This document shows, piece by piece, positions 1 to 8,857 of a stretch of 64,000 nt of DNA. The notes beneath the pieces were generated by a model that saw nothing but the letters and a program-made list of their open reading frames with translations, searched no databases and had not been told where the DNA came from. Positions within the stretch are counted from its first letter, which is position 1. Each line of letters begins with the position of its first letter. The stretch comes from Croceivirga sp. (lineage in GTDB: Bacteria; Bacteroidota; Bacteroidia; Flavobacteriales; Flavobacteriaceae), in NCBI GenBank assembly GCA_028284285.1, contig JANQSA010000001.1, forward strand, positions 434,001 through 498,000. Direction: 5' to 3'. The translations under genes and the position numbers were made by a program.

Positions 1-174
1 AATGGATGAGGATAGATTATTGATTCCATTAAGGTTAAAGATAATACGCTGCTCAAGGGTCTCCTGAAATGAGTAGGCAAACATACTACTCTTGTCAAAA
101 TTAATGATAAAGAAAAAAGGTTCCTTCTCCATGAGAAACCTTGAAGTCCTGGTTATAAACTGCTTTGCAGTCAT
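1..174 (-). CDS. Chorismate-binding enzyme, PabB-like (5' end only)
   Basis: The reading frame starts with ATG at 174 on the minus strand and runs off the window, so only about 57 N-terminal residues are visible. They contain a PFFFIINFD stretch followed by a basic segment and LNGINN. This resembles the first strands of the short aminodeoxychorismate synthase component I (PabB) proteins of Bacteroidota, which typically open with a PFLFI(I/V)DF-like strand and an N-G-x-(S/T)N turn. PabB converts chorismate to aminodeoxychorismate for folate synthesis. The catalytic chorismate-binding part lies outside the window, so an anthranilate synthase I relative cannot be excluded. The gene follows purA after an 8-base gap and is probably co-transcribed with it. 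Confidence 0.6.
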   Translation of the reverse strand, partial: MTAKQFITRTSRFLMEKEPFFFIINFDKSSMFAYSFQETLEQRIIFNLNGINNLSSSI

Positions 175-182
175 CTATGAAA

Positions 183-1451
183 TTAACGATGAATGGTCTG
201 TTTCCTATCGGGCCCTACCGAGACAATTGTAATGGGAACATTTAATGCTTTTTCCAGGAAATCAATATACGCTATTAAAGCGGAGGGTAATTGTTCTGCT
301 TTGGTCATTTGGGTAAGGTCTTTTGCCCAACCTTTAAATTCCTGATATACCGGAGTTACATAAGCACTATCTATATCATACGGTAAATGTTGAACTTGTT
401 CTCCATTATAACGATAAGCCGTACACACCTTTATCATGTCAAATCCGCTCAGCACATCTGCTTTCATCATCATTAAGTGGGTAACACCGTTAATTTGTAC
501 CGCGTATTTAAGCGCCACCAAATCCAACCAACCGCATCGTCTGGGTCTTCCGGTGGTAGCTCCAAACTCATTTCCGACACGCCCCATAGTTTCTCCGTAA
601 CTATCAAATAATTCCGTGGGAAACGGGCCACTGCCCACTCTGGTGGCATAGGCTTTAAAAATACCAAGGACCTTCCCGATTTTTCCGGGGGCTACCCCCA
701 ATCCGGTGCAGGCGCCGGCAGCAGTGGTATTGGAAGAAGTGACAAACGGATAAGTGCCAAAGTCAATATCGAGCAATGATCCCTGGGCGCCTTCCGCCAG
801 AATTTTTTTCCCCTGTGCCATCGCATCAAACATATACGCCTCACTATCAATAAAAGTCAGTTTTTTAAGTGTGGCTATACCTTCGCAAAACTCATCTTCC
901 AGTTCCTGAAGGTCGTATTCTATATCTACACCGTGGAACCCTAAAAGCGCTTCATGTTTATTGGCAAGGGTGCGATATTTTTCCTTCCAGTTATCAAATT
1001 CCAGGTCCCCGATACGCATACCGTTTCTGCCGGTTTTGTCCATGTAGGTTGGGCCAATTCCTTTTAAGGTAGAGCCTATTTTTGCTTTTCCTTTGGAAGC
1101 CTCAGATGCGGCATCCAACAATCTGTGGGTGGGTAGAATTACGTGTGCTTTTCTGGAAATCAGTAGTTTGGATGTAATATCAATAGCAAATTTTTCCAGA
1201 TTGTCTAACTCCTTTTTAAAAATAACGGGATCGATTACTACGCCATTTCCTACTACATTGATCGCATTTTTATGAAAAATACCCGAAGGAATGGTATGCA
1301 ACACGTGCTTTATTCCATCAAACTCAAGGGTGTGACCTGCATTTGGCCCCCCCTGGAATCGCGCAATAATATCATATTCCTTTGTTAAAACATCTACAAT
1401 TTTTCCCTTCCCCTCGTCGCCCCATTGGAGCCCAAGTAATAAGTCTACCAT
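183..1451 (-). CDS. purA: Adenylosuccinate synthase
   Basis: Cytosolic enzyme of AMP synthesis that joins IMP and aspartate using GTP to give adenylosuccinate. The N-terminal P-loop GDEGKGK is at residues 11-17, with the expected catalytic Asp12, and the GGPNAGHT motif places the catalytic His at residue 40. IGTT/IGPT-like segments and a GRPRRCGWLD stretch typical of PurA are also present. At 422 residues it has normal family length. It follows the Fur-family gene after a 10-base gap and precedes the pabB-like gene, forming a minus-strand run rel-fur-purA-pabB. The rel, fur, purA order is familiar from Flavobacteriaceae. The residue before QWGDEGKGK is Leu rather than the more usual Ala, which is a minor variation. 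Confidence 0.97.
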   Translation of the reverse strand: MVDLLLGLQWGDEGKGKIVDVLTKEYDIIARFQGGPNAGHTLEFDGIKHVLHTIPSGIFHKNAINVVGNGVVIDPVIFKKELDNLEKFAIDITSKLLISRKAHVILPTHRLLDAASEASKGKAKIGSTLKGIGPTYMDKTGRNGMRIGDLEFDNWKEKYRTLANKHEALLGFHGVDIEYDLQELEDEFCEGIATLKKLTFIDSEAYMFDAMAQGKKILAEGAQGSLLDIDFGTYPFVTSSNTTAAGACTGLGVAPGKIGKVLGIFKAYATRVGSGPFPTELFDSYGETMGRVGNEFGATTGRPRRCGWLDLVALKYAVQINGVTHLMMMKADVLSGFDMIKVCTAYRYNGEQVQHLPYDIDSAYVTPVYQEFKGWAKDLTQMTKAEQLPSALIAYIDFLEKALNVPITIVSVGPDRKQTIHR

Positions 1452-1461
1452 GTAGTTTGGG

Positions 1462-1917
1462 TTAGTCAGTTACCTTTTCTTCTTTGTTTCGGGTGCCATA
1501 GAAGTACAAGGAGTGCGTATTGATCTTTATATCAAAAACTTCCTCTATGGTCTTTTTGATGGACTGGATTCGTGGATCACAGAATTCCACAACCTCTCCT
1601 GTATCCGTGAGAATGACATGATCGTGTTGGCGATCGAAATACGATTTCTCGTATTGTGCCTGGCTTGTACCAAATTGGTGCTTTCGGACGAGCTTACATT
1701 CCAGCAACAGCTCTATGGTATTGTATAAGGTGGCCCGGCTTACCCTGTAATTTTTGGTTTTCATTTTGATATACAGGGACTCTACGTCAAAATGATCATC
1801 GCTGTCATAGATCTCCTGAAGGATGGCATAACGTTCAGGGGTTTTTCTATGCCCGTTCTCTTCCAGGAAGGTGGTAAAAACGTTTTTGACTATTTCCTGA
1901 TGTTTATTTTTATCCAT
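1462..1917 (-). CDS. Fur-family transcriptional regulator lacking the CxxC zinc motif
   Basis: A winged-helix Fur-family repressor of about 151 residues. The DNA-binding part carries [13 protein letters not shown] and the recognition helix region [12 protein letters not shown]. The dimerisation part has the metal-site motif QHDHVIL and ends near residue 150. Classical Fur proteins have HDH..C-x2-C after this point; here the sequence reads [10 protein letters not shown], so the first CxxC pair of the structural zinc site is missing, and no C-terminal CxxC exists either. The metal sensed (iron, zinc or peroxide) cannot be told from sequence. I chose ATG at 1917. An upstream in-frame ATG at 1944 lies inside or beside a promoter-like box and would not be on a transcript starting there. 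Confidence 0.9.
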   Translation of the reverse strand: MDKNKHQEIVKNVFTTFLEENGHRKTPERYAILQEIYDSDDHFDVESLYIKMKTKNYRVSRATLYNTIELLLECKLVRKHQFGTSQAQYEKSYFDRQHDHVILTDTGEVVEFCDPRIQSIKKTIEEVFDIKINTHSLYFYGTRNKEEKVTD

Positions 1918-1941
1918 TTTGGCATATACATTCCTATGGTG

Positions 1942-1949
1942 CAAAGGTA
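1942..1949 (-). promoter_or_regulatory. Bacteroidota -7 box before fur
   Basis: The minus strand reads TACCTTTG, a full match to the Bacteroidota -7 consensus TAnnTTTG. It lies 24 bases upstream of the chosen fur start. A clear TTG at the -33 position is missing; a GTTAGG stretch lies near the expected spacing. It would allow fur-purA to be expressed separately from the upstream rel gene. Confidence 0.4.
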
Positions 1950-1960
1950 CATCGAATTTA

Positions 1961-4174
1961 TTATACCCTAACTACCTTCTCAATCCCTGCGATCTGTTTG
2001 AGATTGTTAATCAACTTTTTAAGTATGGTATTGTTTTTCACCACCAGGGTGATCTTTCCCGTGAACGTACCACCCAATGCACTAAAGTTCAAATTACGCA
2101 TGTTCACGTGCATATTGTCCGAGATGATGTTGGTGATCTCATTTACAAGGCCCAGATTATCTATTCCGGTAATTTTGATATCCGCAGTGAATTCTTCCTG
2201 GGTAGAGTCTATCCATTTTGCAGAAATAATGCGATAGGCGTAGTTGGATTGCAATTGGATGGCATTAGGGCAGTCTTTTTTATGGACTTTTATGCCATCG
2301 TTAACACTTATAAAACCGAATACATCATCTCCTGGTATAGGATTACAGCATTTGGAGAGCTTGTAGCTCAGTTTTTCTTCCTCACTCCCGAATACCAACA
2401 TATCATACTTGTGGGTAATCTCCTCTTTGTTGATATCTTCGGAAACCTGTGTTCTTCTTATTTTGCTTTTAAAGAAGTTGATGAATGCGTTATTGTAGGA
2501 AGAAGCGAAATCTTTTATTTTTTGATTGTCAATGGCTCCGTGTCCCACCCGGTAAAACAAATCAAGACTGGTTTTTAACTTAAAATAGTTCACCATTTTG
2601 TTCACTACATCCTCGCTAAGCGTAATTTTCTGTGATTTTAGTTTACGCCGTAACATTTCCTTGCCTTCCTGAGCAATCTCTTTTTGTTCTTCCCGAAGTG
2701 AGGACTTTATTTTAGCCCTGGCGCGGGCAGTTTGCGCATAATCCAACCAGTTTTGATTAGGTTTTGCTATTTCGGAAGTGATAATTTCTACCTGGTCGCC
2801 GCTTTTCAGGGTAGTATTCAGCGGTACTAACTTGCCATTAACCCTGGCCCCCCTGGTTTTCATGCCAACTTCGGTGTGTATGTGAAAGGCAAAATCCAAA
2901 GGAGTGGCCCCCTTGGGTAAAGATTTTAATTCTCCTTTGGGGGTGAAAACAAAAATTTCTTTGGAATAGAGGTTAAGTTTGAACTCTTCCACAAAGTCTA
3001 CGGCATTGCCATTAGCACTCTCCAGAGCCTCCTGCAAACGATTTAACCACTGCTCTATACCTTGTTCATTCTGATCTCCATGCTTGTATTTGAAATGCGC
3101 AGCGTATCCTTTTTCCGCAATCTCGTGCATTCGCTCGCTTCTTATTTGCACTTCCACCCATTTACCACCCGGCCCCATAACTGTAATATGCAGGGCTTCA
3201 TAGGCTGTGGACTTGGGGGAAGTAATCCAATCCCTGAGTCGAACCGGATTTGGAGTAAAGTGATCCGTAACAACGGAATAGATCTTCCATGCGAGGAACT
3301 TTTCATTTTTACGATCGGACTTATAAATGATACGGATCGCAAATTTGTCATACACCTCTTCAAAGCTGATGTTCTGTGCTAACATTTTTCTCCGAATGGA
3401 GAAAATAGATTTCATCCGCCCTTTGATATTGTAGTTCAGGCCTTCTTCATCCAGGGAGTCTTCTATTACCTTAGAAAACGCGTTAATGTAGGCTTTCTGT
3501 TCTTCTTCGGTATCCTCAATTTTGCTCAAGATATCCTGGTATACCTCGGGTTCGGTATATTTTAGGCTTAGATCCTCTAATTGCGATTTAATGTTATACA
3601 GTCCTATTCTATGTGCTAAAGGGGCATAGATGTATAGTGTTTCGGAAGCAATTTTCACCTGTTTCTGCTCTGGCATGGCGTCCATGGTGAGCATATTGTG
3701 GTAACGGTCGGCTATTTTAATAATGATAACCCGAACATCGTCATGCAGGGTAAGCAGCATTTTCCTGAAATTCTCTGCTTGCTGACTTATGTTTTTGTCC
3801 TTTTTGAGGTGCGCAATTTTGGTAAGTCCGTCCACTATACGTGCTACCGTTTCCCCAAACATCCGTTCTATATCGGCTAAGGTATAGGGCGTATCTTCCA
3901 CCACATCATGAAGCAAGGCAGAGGCAATGGAAACTGCGTCCATCCCAATTTCTGAAGCCACAATTTTAGCTACGGCAATAGGGTGGAAGATGTAGGCTTC
4001 TCCGGACTTTCGTCTTTGGTTTTTATGCGCATCAACGGCAACATCAAAGGCAGAACGTATCAGTTGCTTATCTTCCCGGGTAAGCGTCTGATAACTCACA
4101 CGGAGCAACTCCTTGTATTGCTTTGCAATTTCTTTGTTCTCTCTTTCTATTGCCGTTTGGGTCATAGAACTCAT
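1961..4174 (-). CDS. Bifunctional (p)ppGpp synthetase/hydrolase, Rel/SpoT family
   Basis: Long RSH-type enzyme that makes and degrades the alarmone (p)ppGpp. The N-terminal HD hydrolase domain is intact, with His64, and HDVVEDT at residues 89-95. A synthetase domain follows around residues 240-360, with RLRDWI, YEALH and a WVEVQIR strand. A TGS domain (about 400-460, [16 protein letters not shown]) and a C-terminal ACT domain (about 660-735) complete the usual four-domain layout at 737 residues. With an active-looking HD site it should be bifunctional, as is usual when one long RSH serves the cell. The start ATG at 4174 is followed three codons later by another ATG. It heads the rel-fur-purA run. 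Confidence 0.95.
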   Translation of the reverse strand: MSSMTQTAIERENKEIAKQYKELLRVSYQTLTREDKQLIRSAFDVAVDAHKNQRRKSGEAYIFHPIAVAKIVASEIGMDAVSIASALLHDVVEDTPYTLADIERMFGETVARIVDGLTKIAHLKKDKNISQQAENFRKMLLTLHDDVRVIIIKIADRYHNMLTMDAMPEQKQVKIASETLYIYAPLAHRIGLYNIKSQLEDLSLKYTEPEVYQDILSKIEDTEEEQKAYINAFSKVIEDSLDEEGLNYNIKGRMKSIFSIRRKMLAQNISFEEVYDKFAIRIIYKSDRKNEKFLAWKIYSVVTDHFTPNPVRLRDWITSPKSTAYEALHITVMGPGGKWVEVQIRSERMHEIAEKGYAAHFKYKHGDQNEQGIEQWLNRLQEALESANGNAVDFVEEFKLNLYSKEIFVFTPKGELKSLPKGATPLDFAFHIHTEVGMKTRGARVNGKLVPLNTTLKSGDQVEIITSEIAKPNQNWLDYAQTARARAKIKSSLREEQKEIAQEGKEMLRRKLKSQKITLSEDVVNKMVNYFKLKTSLDLFYRVGHGAIDNQKIKDFASSYNNAFINFFKSKIRRTQVSEDINKEEITHKYDMLVFGSEEEKLSYKLSKCCNPIPGDDVFGFISVNDGIKVHKKDCPNAIQLQSNYAYRIISAKWIDSTQEEFTADIKITGIDNLGLVNEITNIISDNMHVNMRNLNFSALGGTFTGKITLVVKNNTILKKLINNLKQIAGIEKVVRV

Positions 4175-4336
4175 TTAAACTTTTTCAATTGGCTAAAAAA
4201 CCATCCTTTTTCACCTGCTTTTTGTCTTTTTTTTCCTTCCGTAACTCTGCTATGCAACTCAAAAAAGCCTTCAACCGGGCAAAAAATGACCGGTTTTCGC
4301 TTCAATCAAAAAAGATTAAGTGAGTTCATAGTAAAT

Positions 4337-4367
4337 TAAAGTTACCACAATCTTTCTTTGAAAACAA
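4337..4367 (-). promoter_or_regulatory. Candidate promoter of rel
   Basis: On the minus strand TTG (4367-4365), a 20-base spacer and TAACTTTA (4344-4337) match the Bacteroidota promoter pattern with one mismatch in the last base of the -7 box. It would leave a leader of about 160 bases before rel. The region 4175-4373 shows no convincing gene. Confidence 0.4.
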
Positions 4368-4373
4368 CAAAAA

Positions 4374-5603
4374 CTATGCCTTAAGGTTTTGGATGCGATC
4401 CAGGAGCGGTGGGTGGGAATAGTGTACAAAAACATAGGCAGGATGGGGAGTCAGATTGCTCAGGTTGTTTTTGGAGAGCTTTTTTAGCGAACTGATCAAG
4501 GCTGTGGCATCAAAGGTTTCTTTAGCAAAATTGTCCGCCTGAAACTCAAATTTCCTGGAAAGGAAGTTCATCAAAAGACCGGTAATAGTGGATATGGGGC
4601 TGTAGAGTAGCAAAAATGCCAAAAGCGCAGCATGGTAACTAGGCTCTTGCACGCCCAAAGCCAGTGAAAGTTGAGGGGTAGTAATGAAGAGGGATAAAAT
4701 ATAGAGCATAAGACCCGTGAGTAGTATGGAAATCAAAAGAGTATACACAATATGTTTTCGTTTGTAATGTCCTACTTCATGCGCAAGTACGGCAACGATT
4801 TCTGTTTCGGACAGATCGTTGATAAGGGTGTCAAACAAGGTCACTTGTTTTTGCCTTCCCATACCGGAAAAGTAGGCATTAGCTTTGGTGGATCGTTTGG
4901 AACCGTCAATCACAAAAATTTTCTTCAGATCAAAACCTACTGTATTGACATATCGCTCTATGGATGTCTTTAAACTTCCGCTTTCCAGAGGAGTTTGTTT
5001 GTTAAACAAAGGGACAAAGATCTTGGTGTAAAATACGTTAATACAAAGGGTTAAAATAGTAAATGCACCCCAGGCATACCACCAAAAATTTGTACCTGCA
5101 AGCTGTAAGAACCAGATGAGCAAAGCGAGGATCCCACCCCCTAAAACAAGTGTCAATAATCCGCTTTTTAGGATATCGGTGAAAAATGTCCGCTTTGTTG
5201 TTTTATTAAAGCCAAACTTTTCTTCTATCGTAAAGGTTTGGTAATAGGAAAAGGGGAGAGCGATCCAACTATTTCCCAAAAGCAGCAGGCCAAAAAAAAC
5301 CAATGCCTGGACAATGGGATTGGGCGTCATGCTTTCTGCAAATCCGGCTATCCAACCAAATCCTCCTAAAATCAAGAAGGCGAGTAATATCGCGAGGGAT
5401 ACACTGTCTTTAACTACGCCAAATCGATAGTTTTCCCAATGATACTGTTGTGCTTTTTGGTATTCTTCGGTATCAAAAATGGTATTTAGTTCCTGGGGAA
5501 CAGTATGGGAAAATCGTTTAGCATTTAAATAGTCCAATAGCATATCAATACCATACTGCACCAACAAGATTCCGAGGATACAATAAAACAGAATATTCGG
5601 CAT
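4374..5603 (-). CDS. M48-family (Ste24/CAAX protease-like) membrane metallopeptidase
   Basis: Integral-membrane zinc peptidase of about 409 residues, close to the length of eukaryotic Ste24. The zinc motif HEVGH is at residues 275-279, followed by YKRKH. The third ligand is expected in the C-terminal FEFQADNFA segment, which fits the family E-x3-D pattern. Several hydrophobic helices precede the active site (residues 3-22, 65-90, 98-118, 145-200), with another pair around 285-345. I start the gene at ATG 5603. A TTG two codons earlier (5609) directly abuts the stop of the upstream RNA methyltransferase gene. Bacteria do not prenylate CAAX proteins, so the role is more likely general membrane-protein or peptide processing. 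Confidence 0.9.
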   Translation of the reverse strand: MPNILFYCILGILLVQYGIDMLLDYLNAKRFSHTVPQELNTIFDTEEYQKAQQYHWENYRFGVVKDSVSLAILLAFLILGGFGWIAGFAESMTPNPIVQALVFFGLLLLGNSWIALPFSYYQTFTIEEKFGFNKTTKRTFFTDILKSGLLTLVLGGGILALLIWFLQLAGTNFWWYAWGAFTILTLCINVFYTKIFVPLFNKQTPLESGSLKTSIERYVNTVGFDLKKIFVIDGSKRSTKANAYFSGMGRQKQVTLFDTLINDLSETEIVAVLAHEVGHYKRKHIVYTLLISILLTGLMLYILSLFITTPQLSLALGVQEPSYHAALLAFLLLYSPISTITGLLMNFLSRKFEFQADNFAKETFDATALISSLKKLSKNNLSNLTPHPAYVFVHYSHPPLLDRIQNLKA

Positions 5604-5609
5604 AACCAA

Positions 5610-6398
5610 TTAAGCTTCGCGTTGACGGATAGCTTCAAAGATAAGTATTGCTGCAGACACGGATACATTCATGGAATCTATCTCCCCTCTCATCGGGATA
5701 CGAATGTTTTGATCGGAATGCTCCAGCCAAAGGGGGCTTAACCCCGTGGATTCTGTTCCCACAACAATAGCCGCAGGTGTTTGGAAATTGGAGTTGGTAT
5801 AGTTTTGGGAAGCGGACAAAGTTGCACAAAAAATGGTAATACGATTTTGTTTTAAAAAACGGATGACCTCTTCGGAGGATCCCATCCCAATTGTGGTGGT
5901 AAAAGCACAACCTACACTGGAGCGTATAATATTGGGATTGTAGAGATCACTTCGTGGATTTGCGATAAGCACAGCGTCTAAATTGGCAGCATCAGCGGTT
6001 CGCAATAATGCTCCAATATTCCCTGGTTTTTCGGGAGCTTCGGCCACCAGGATCAACGGGTTGTCGCTGAGTTGAATAGAAGGGAGATCGTGCTTTTTAG
6101 CATTTGCTATAGCCAATACCCCTTCGGTAGAACCCCGGTACGCCAGTTTTTCGTAAATCGGTTTTGAAAGTGCTATCCGGGGAAGATGGGAGAGCTCCGT
6201 TTTGATCCCTGGAAAGATATCAGGGCATATTAGTAATGTTTCTATGGTATACCCCCCTTTCATTGCTAACACCAACTCTTTTAGGCCTTCAATGACAAAG
6301 CGCCCGGTCTTTTTTCGCTCCCGGCTCTTTTCCTTTAGCAATCGTATTTGCTTAATTAAGGGGTTCTGTACACTGGTGATGATTGTACCCTGGGTCAT
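5610..6398 (-). CDS. TrmH/SpoU-family RNA 2'-O-methyltransferase
   Basis: A 262-residue knotted (SPOUT) methyltransferase that uses S-adenosylmethionine to methylate a ribose 2'-OH in rRNA or tRNA. An N-terminal substrate-binding region (about 1-100, with QNPLIKQIRLL and RFVIEGLKEL) precedes the SpoU domain (about 110-260). That domain has the three signature motifs EKPGNIGALLRTADA, VVGTESTGLS and IPMRGEIDSMNVSVSAAI. The specific RNA target cannot be inferred. It lies directly upstream of the Ste24-type gene, with at most 6 bases between them. Confidence 0.92.
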   Translation of the reverse strand: MTQGTIITSVQNPLIKQIRLLKEKSRERKKTGRFVIEGLKELVLAMKGGYTIETLLICPDIFPGIKTELSHLPRIALSKPIYEKLAYRGSTEGVLAIANAKKHDLPSIQLSDNPLILVAEAPEKPGNIGALLRTADAANLDAVLIANPRSDLYNPNIIRSSVGCAFTTTIGMGSSEEVIRFLKQNRITIFCATLSASQNYTNSNFQTPAAIVVGTESTGLSPLWLEHSDQNIRIPMRGEIDSMNVSVSAAILIFEAIRQREA

Positions 6399-6433
6399 GG
6401 TCTAAAAATAGTGAAATCAAAGAAAGCCGGAGG

Positions 6434-7270
6434 TCACATTACGGTATCCAGCGCAATACGAATCCTATTGCCAACTTCCATATCTTTTGTCGTAGCACTG
6501 GGCAAAGTGAGTTGTAAGGTCTGTCCCTGGACCTTCACACGGACTACCGATGTATTCCCTTCTACCTCAATTGATACTATTTCTCCATCTACCTGTGATG
6601 CGACGGTCAAGGTTTCCTGAGGGGAACCCTGAGTGATGAGCCGTCCTTTTTCAAGTACCATGACGTAATTGGCTAACTTTTGGATTTCATTAGCATCATG
6701 ACTTACCATAATGGTGGTGATTTCAAAATTCCGATGCACATCCAAAAGACAATCCTGAAGGCGTAGTCTTGTAGAGGGATCTAAAGCTGACAATGGTTCA
6801 TCCAGTAGCAGCAATTTAGGGCGTTGTGCCAGTGCCCGGGCCAGGGCTACACGTTGTTGCTGCCCTCCGGAAAGTGTTGGCGGTTTTTGATCGGCTAATT
6901 GTCCCAATTCCATAAGCTCTAAAAGCTCGGAGATGTGTTGAGGCTGTTTTTGTGCGGATGCAAATTCAAGGTTTTCCCGCACGGTCATATGCGGAAAAAG
7001 CGCGTAATCCTGGAACACAAAACCCAATTGTCTTTGCCGGGGTTTTAGGTTGATGTTCTGTTGTGCATCAAACCAAATCTGATCATTTACCGTGATGTTA
7101 CCACTATCCGGGCGCATTAACCCGGCTAACATCCTCAATACTGAGGTTTTACCGGCACCGGAGGCACCGTAGAGCGTTACCAATTGGTTTTTTTTGATGT
7201 TGAGGGCAACATCCAGAGTCATTTCACCCTCCGCTCCCTTTAGCTTTTTTTGGATATGCATTGCTATCAT
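6434..7270 (-). CDS. modC: Molybdate ABC transporter ATP-binding protein
   Basis: ATPase of the molybdate (possibly tungstate) importer, on the cytoplasmic face. It has Walker A GASGAGKTS, Q-loop FQDYALF, ABC signature LSGGQQQR, Walker B LLLLDEPLSAL and the switch His in VSHD. A C-terminal TOBE-type domain (about 215-278) is typical of ModC and serves in oxyanion-dependent regulation. I place the start at ATG 7270, which overlaps the modB stop in an ATGA junction and implies translational coupling. A TTG two codons upstream and an ATG three codons downstream are alternatives. Confidence 0.92.
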   Translation of the reverse strand: MIAMHIQKKLKGAEGEMTLDVALNIKKNQLVTLYGASGAGKTSVLRMLAGLMRPDSGNITVNDQIWFDAQQNINLKPRQRQLGFVFQDYALFPHMTVRENLEFASAQKQPQHISELLELMELGQLADQKPPTLSGGQQQRVALARALAQRPKLLLLDEPLSALDPSTRLRLQDCLLDVHRNFEITTIMVSHDANEIQKLANYVMVLEKGRLITQGSPQETLTVASQVDGEIVSIEVEGNTSVVRVKVQGQTLQLTLPSATTKDMEVGNRIRIALDTVM

Positions 7271-7938
7271 TTCCAAAATTGTTTTAGGTACCCCCCGTTC
7301 ACAAGATATACCAATAGTAAAATGGCGAAAGTAATGGCAAGAAGTATTCCGGAATAAAAATTGGCACTACCGTAGTTTAAAGCCTCTACCTCTTCATATA
7401 TCGCAATAGAAGCCACTTTGGTTTTGCCGGGAATACTGCCTCCAATCATTAAGATTACCCCAAACTCTCCAACCGTATGCGCAAAGGTGAGTACTATTCC
7501 TGTGAGTAGCGAAGGTTTTATATTCGGCAGCAGCACTTTAGTCAGGGTGGTCCAACGGGATTTCCCCATAAGGTAGGCAGCCTCCTTTAAGGAGGAAGGG
7601 ATCCCGGTTAGCCCTGATTGAATGGGATGCACCATAAAGGGTAAACTATAGATAATTGAAGCCAGTACCAGACCTGAAAATGAAAATACCAGGCGCACCC
7701 CGAACCATTGGTCCAGCCAATTACCAAATGTATTATTTGGACTAAAAGCGATCAAAAAATAAAAACCCAACACAGTAGGGGGAAGGACCAGAGGCATGCT
7801 TACTACAGTTTCGATTACCGGTTTTATCCTTGACCTGGAATACGCTAACCAGTAGGCCAGAGGGATAGCCAGCAAAAAGAGCAGAAAAGTAGTAAGCAAA
7901 GCTAATTTGAACGTTAAAATAATAGGACTCCAATCCAT
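7267..7938 (-). CDS. modB: Molybdate ABC transporter permease
   Basis: Inner-membrane channel subunit of the molybdate importer, 223 residues with about five to six hydrophobic helices. The coupling-helix EAA region is visible as LKEAAYLMGKSRWTTLTKVLLPNIKPSLLTG read in pieces around residues 130-165, and the family GEFG motif follows in HTVGEFGVILMIGG. The ATG at 7938 sits one base after the modA stop. A TTG eight codons upstream would overlap modA and is less likely. Confidence 0.93.
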   Translation of the reverse strand: MDWSPIILTFKLALLTTFLLFLLAIPLAYWLAYSRSRIKPVIETVVSMPLVLPPTVLGFYFLIAFSPNNTFGNWLDQWFGVRLVFSFSGLVLASIIYSLPFMVHPIQSGLTGIPSSLKEAAYLMGKSRWTTLTKVLLPNIKPSLLTGIVLTFAHTVGEFGVILMIGGSIPGKTKVASIAIYEEVEALNYGSANFYSGILLAITFAILLLVYLVNGGYLKQFWK

Positions 7939-7939
7939 G

Positions 7940-8710
7940 CTAATTCGCTGAAGAATACCCAAAGTTCTCTAAAATTTCTTTTGCTTCCTTAGAAAATAGA
8001 AATTCCTGAAATTGTATGGCTTTGGTTTGGAACCGACTTTTATTCTTTAAAACCACTACGGCCTGGGCAATGGGTGCGTATTGGTCAGTATCCAAAACTG
8101 TCCATTTCCCGGTTTGGGCCAGGTTTGGGGACAATACCACGGATTTTGCCGTGAACCCGATATCTGCGCTCCCGGAAATGATAAACTGATTGGTTTGCGC
8201 TATGCTTTCGCCATATACGAGCTTCTGTCTAACCGTTTCCCATAGATTGTTTTTTTGGAGGAACTCCGCCGTGGCTTTACCATACGGAGCGATTTTAGGA
8301 TTAGGTAACGCAATATATGCAACGTTTTGTGAGGTTAGTGCTTTTACCTCAGGCACAACTCCTGCTTTTGTTGTCCACAGTACCAGGTGGCCGTAAGCAT
8401 AGATCTCAGGAGCTGCTATCGTCCGTTCCTTGTGGTAGAGTTCCAGGGGATATTTATGGTCCGCAGAAACGAAAATATGAAAAGGGGCTCCTTCCTGGAT
8501 TTGAGCGGTGAGTTTACCGGAAGAGCCTACTACCATTTCGCAAGCAACATCGGATTGTTTCGAAAACTCCTTGATCAATGCTTCCATAGGATATTGCATG
8601 TTGGCCGAGGTAGCTATGATCAACGTATTGGGGTTCCTATTGGGAATGCAAGCATCAAATGCTACTAGTATTAGTAGGAATAGCAGCCATATTTTAAGTT
8701 TAAATTTCAA
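7940..8710 (-). CDS. modA: Molybdate-binding lipoprotein, periplasmic
   Basis: Substrate-binding protein of the molybdate importer, about 256 residues. The best start is TTG at 8710: it gives a compact lipoprotein signal (MKFKLKIW, then a Leu/Ile-rich core ending FDAC) and is followed by the IIATSANMQYPMEAL segment typical of ModA. SSGKLTAQIQ and YGESIAQTNQFI are further family segments that line the oxyanion site. Longer in-frame starts exist (TTG at 8758, GTG at 8728) but would push the signal peptide inwards. The TTG overlaps the stop of a short upstream frame in a TTGA junction. Downstream genes modB and modC complete the operon. Confidence 0.88.
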   Translation of the reverse strand: MKFKLKIWLLFLLILVAFDACIPNRNPNTLIIATSANMQYPMEALIKEFSKQSDVACEMVVGSSGKLTAQIQEGAPFHIFVSADHKYPLELYHKERTIAAPEIYAYGHLVLWTTKAGVVPEVKALTSQNVAYIALPNPKIAPYGKATAEFLQKNNLWETVRQKLVYGESIAQTNQFIISGSADIGFTAKSVVLSPNLAQTGKWTVLDTDQYAPIAQAVVVLKNKSRFQTKAIQFQEFLFSKEAKEILENFGYSSAN

Positions 8711-8790
8711 GGAATATTGGGAAAGCACTCCTGGGTGATTAAGGCTACACCAGGCCAAAAAAAGACGAATGCCAGGAGTCTCATTTTCAT
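8707..8790 (-). CDS. Possible 27-codon leader ORF coupled to modA
   Basis: ATG at 8790 opens a short frame (MKMRLLAFVFFWPGVA..., 27 residues) whose TGA stop overlaps the proposed TTG start of modA by four bases. A weak -7-like box (TACCTTTA on the minus strand) lies a short distance upstream. It may be a leader peptide allowing coupled initiation at the poor TTG codon, or simply chance in the 147-base gap between the DUF3810 gene and modA. No family is recognised. Confidence 0.25.
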   Translation of the reverse strand: MKMRLLAFVFFWPGVALITQECFPNIP

Positions 8791-8857
8791 ATAGGGTTGT
8801 AATAGTAATTCGTCAGTTTTTAAAGGTAACAGAATAGCAAGGATTTTAAAAGAGTAT

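Noticed and set aside
2095-2115. CACGTG core within rel, considered as a parS site
   Set aside because: The flanks do not form the TGTTnCACGTGnAACA palindrome. Other CACGTG-like cores in the window also fail, so no parS is called.
1919-2578. Plus-strand ORF of 219 residues opposite rel
   Set aside because: It lies wholly antisense to a well-supported Rel/SpoT gene, has an unlikely composition and no family-like motif.
4175-4336. Lys-rich frame upstream of rel on the minus strand (ending KKDGFLAN)
   Set aside because: It has no ATG, only a TTG start, is about 30 codons long and shows no family resemblance.
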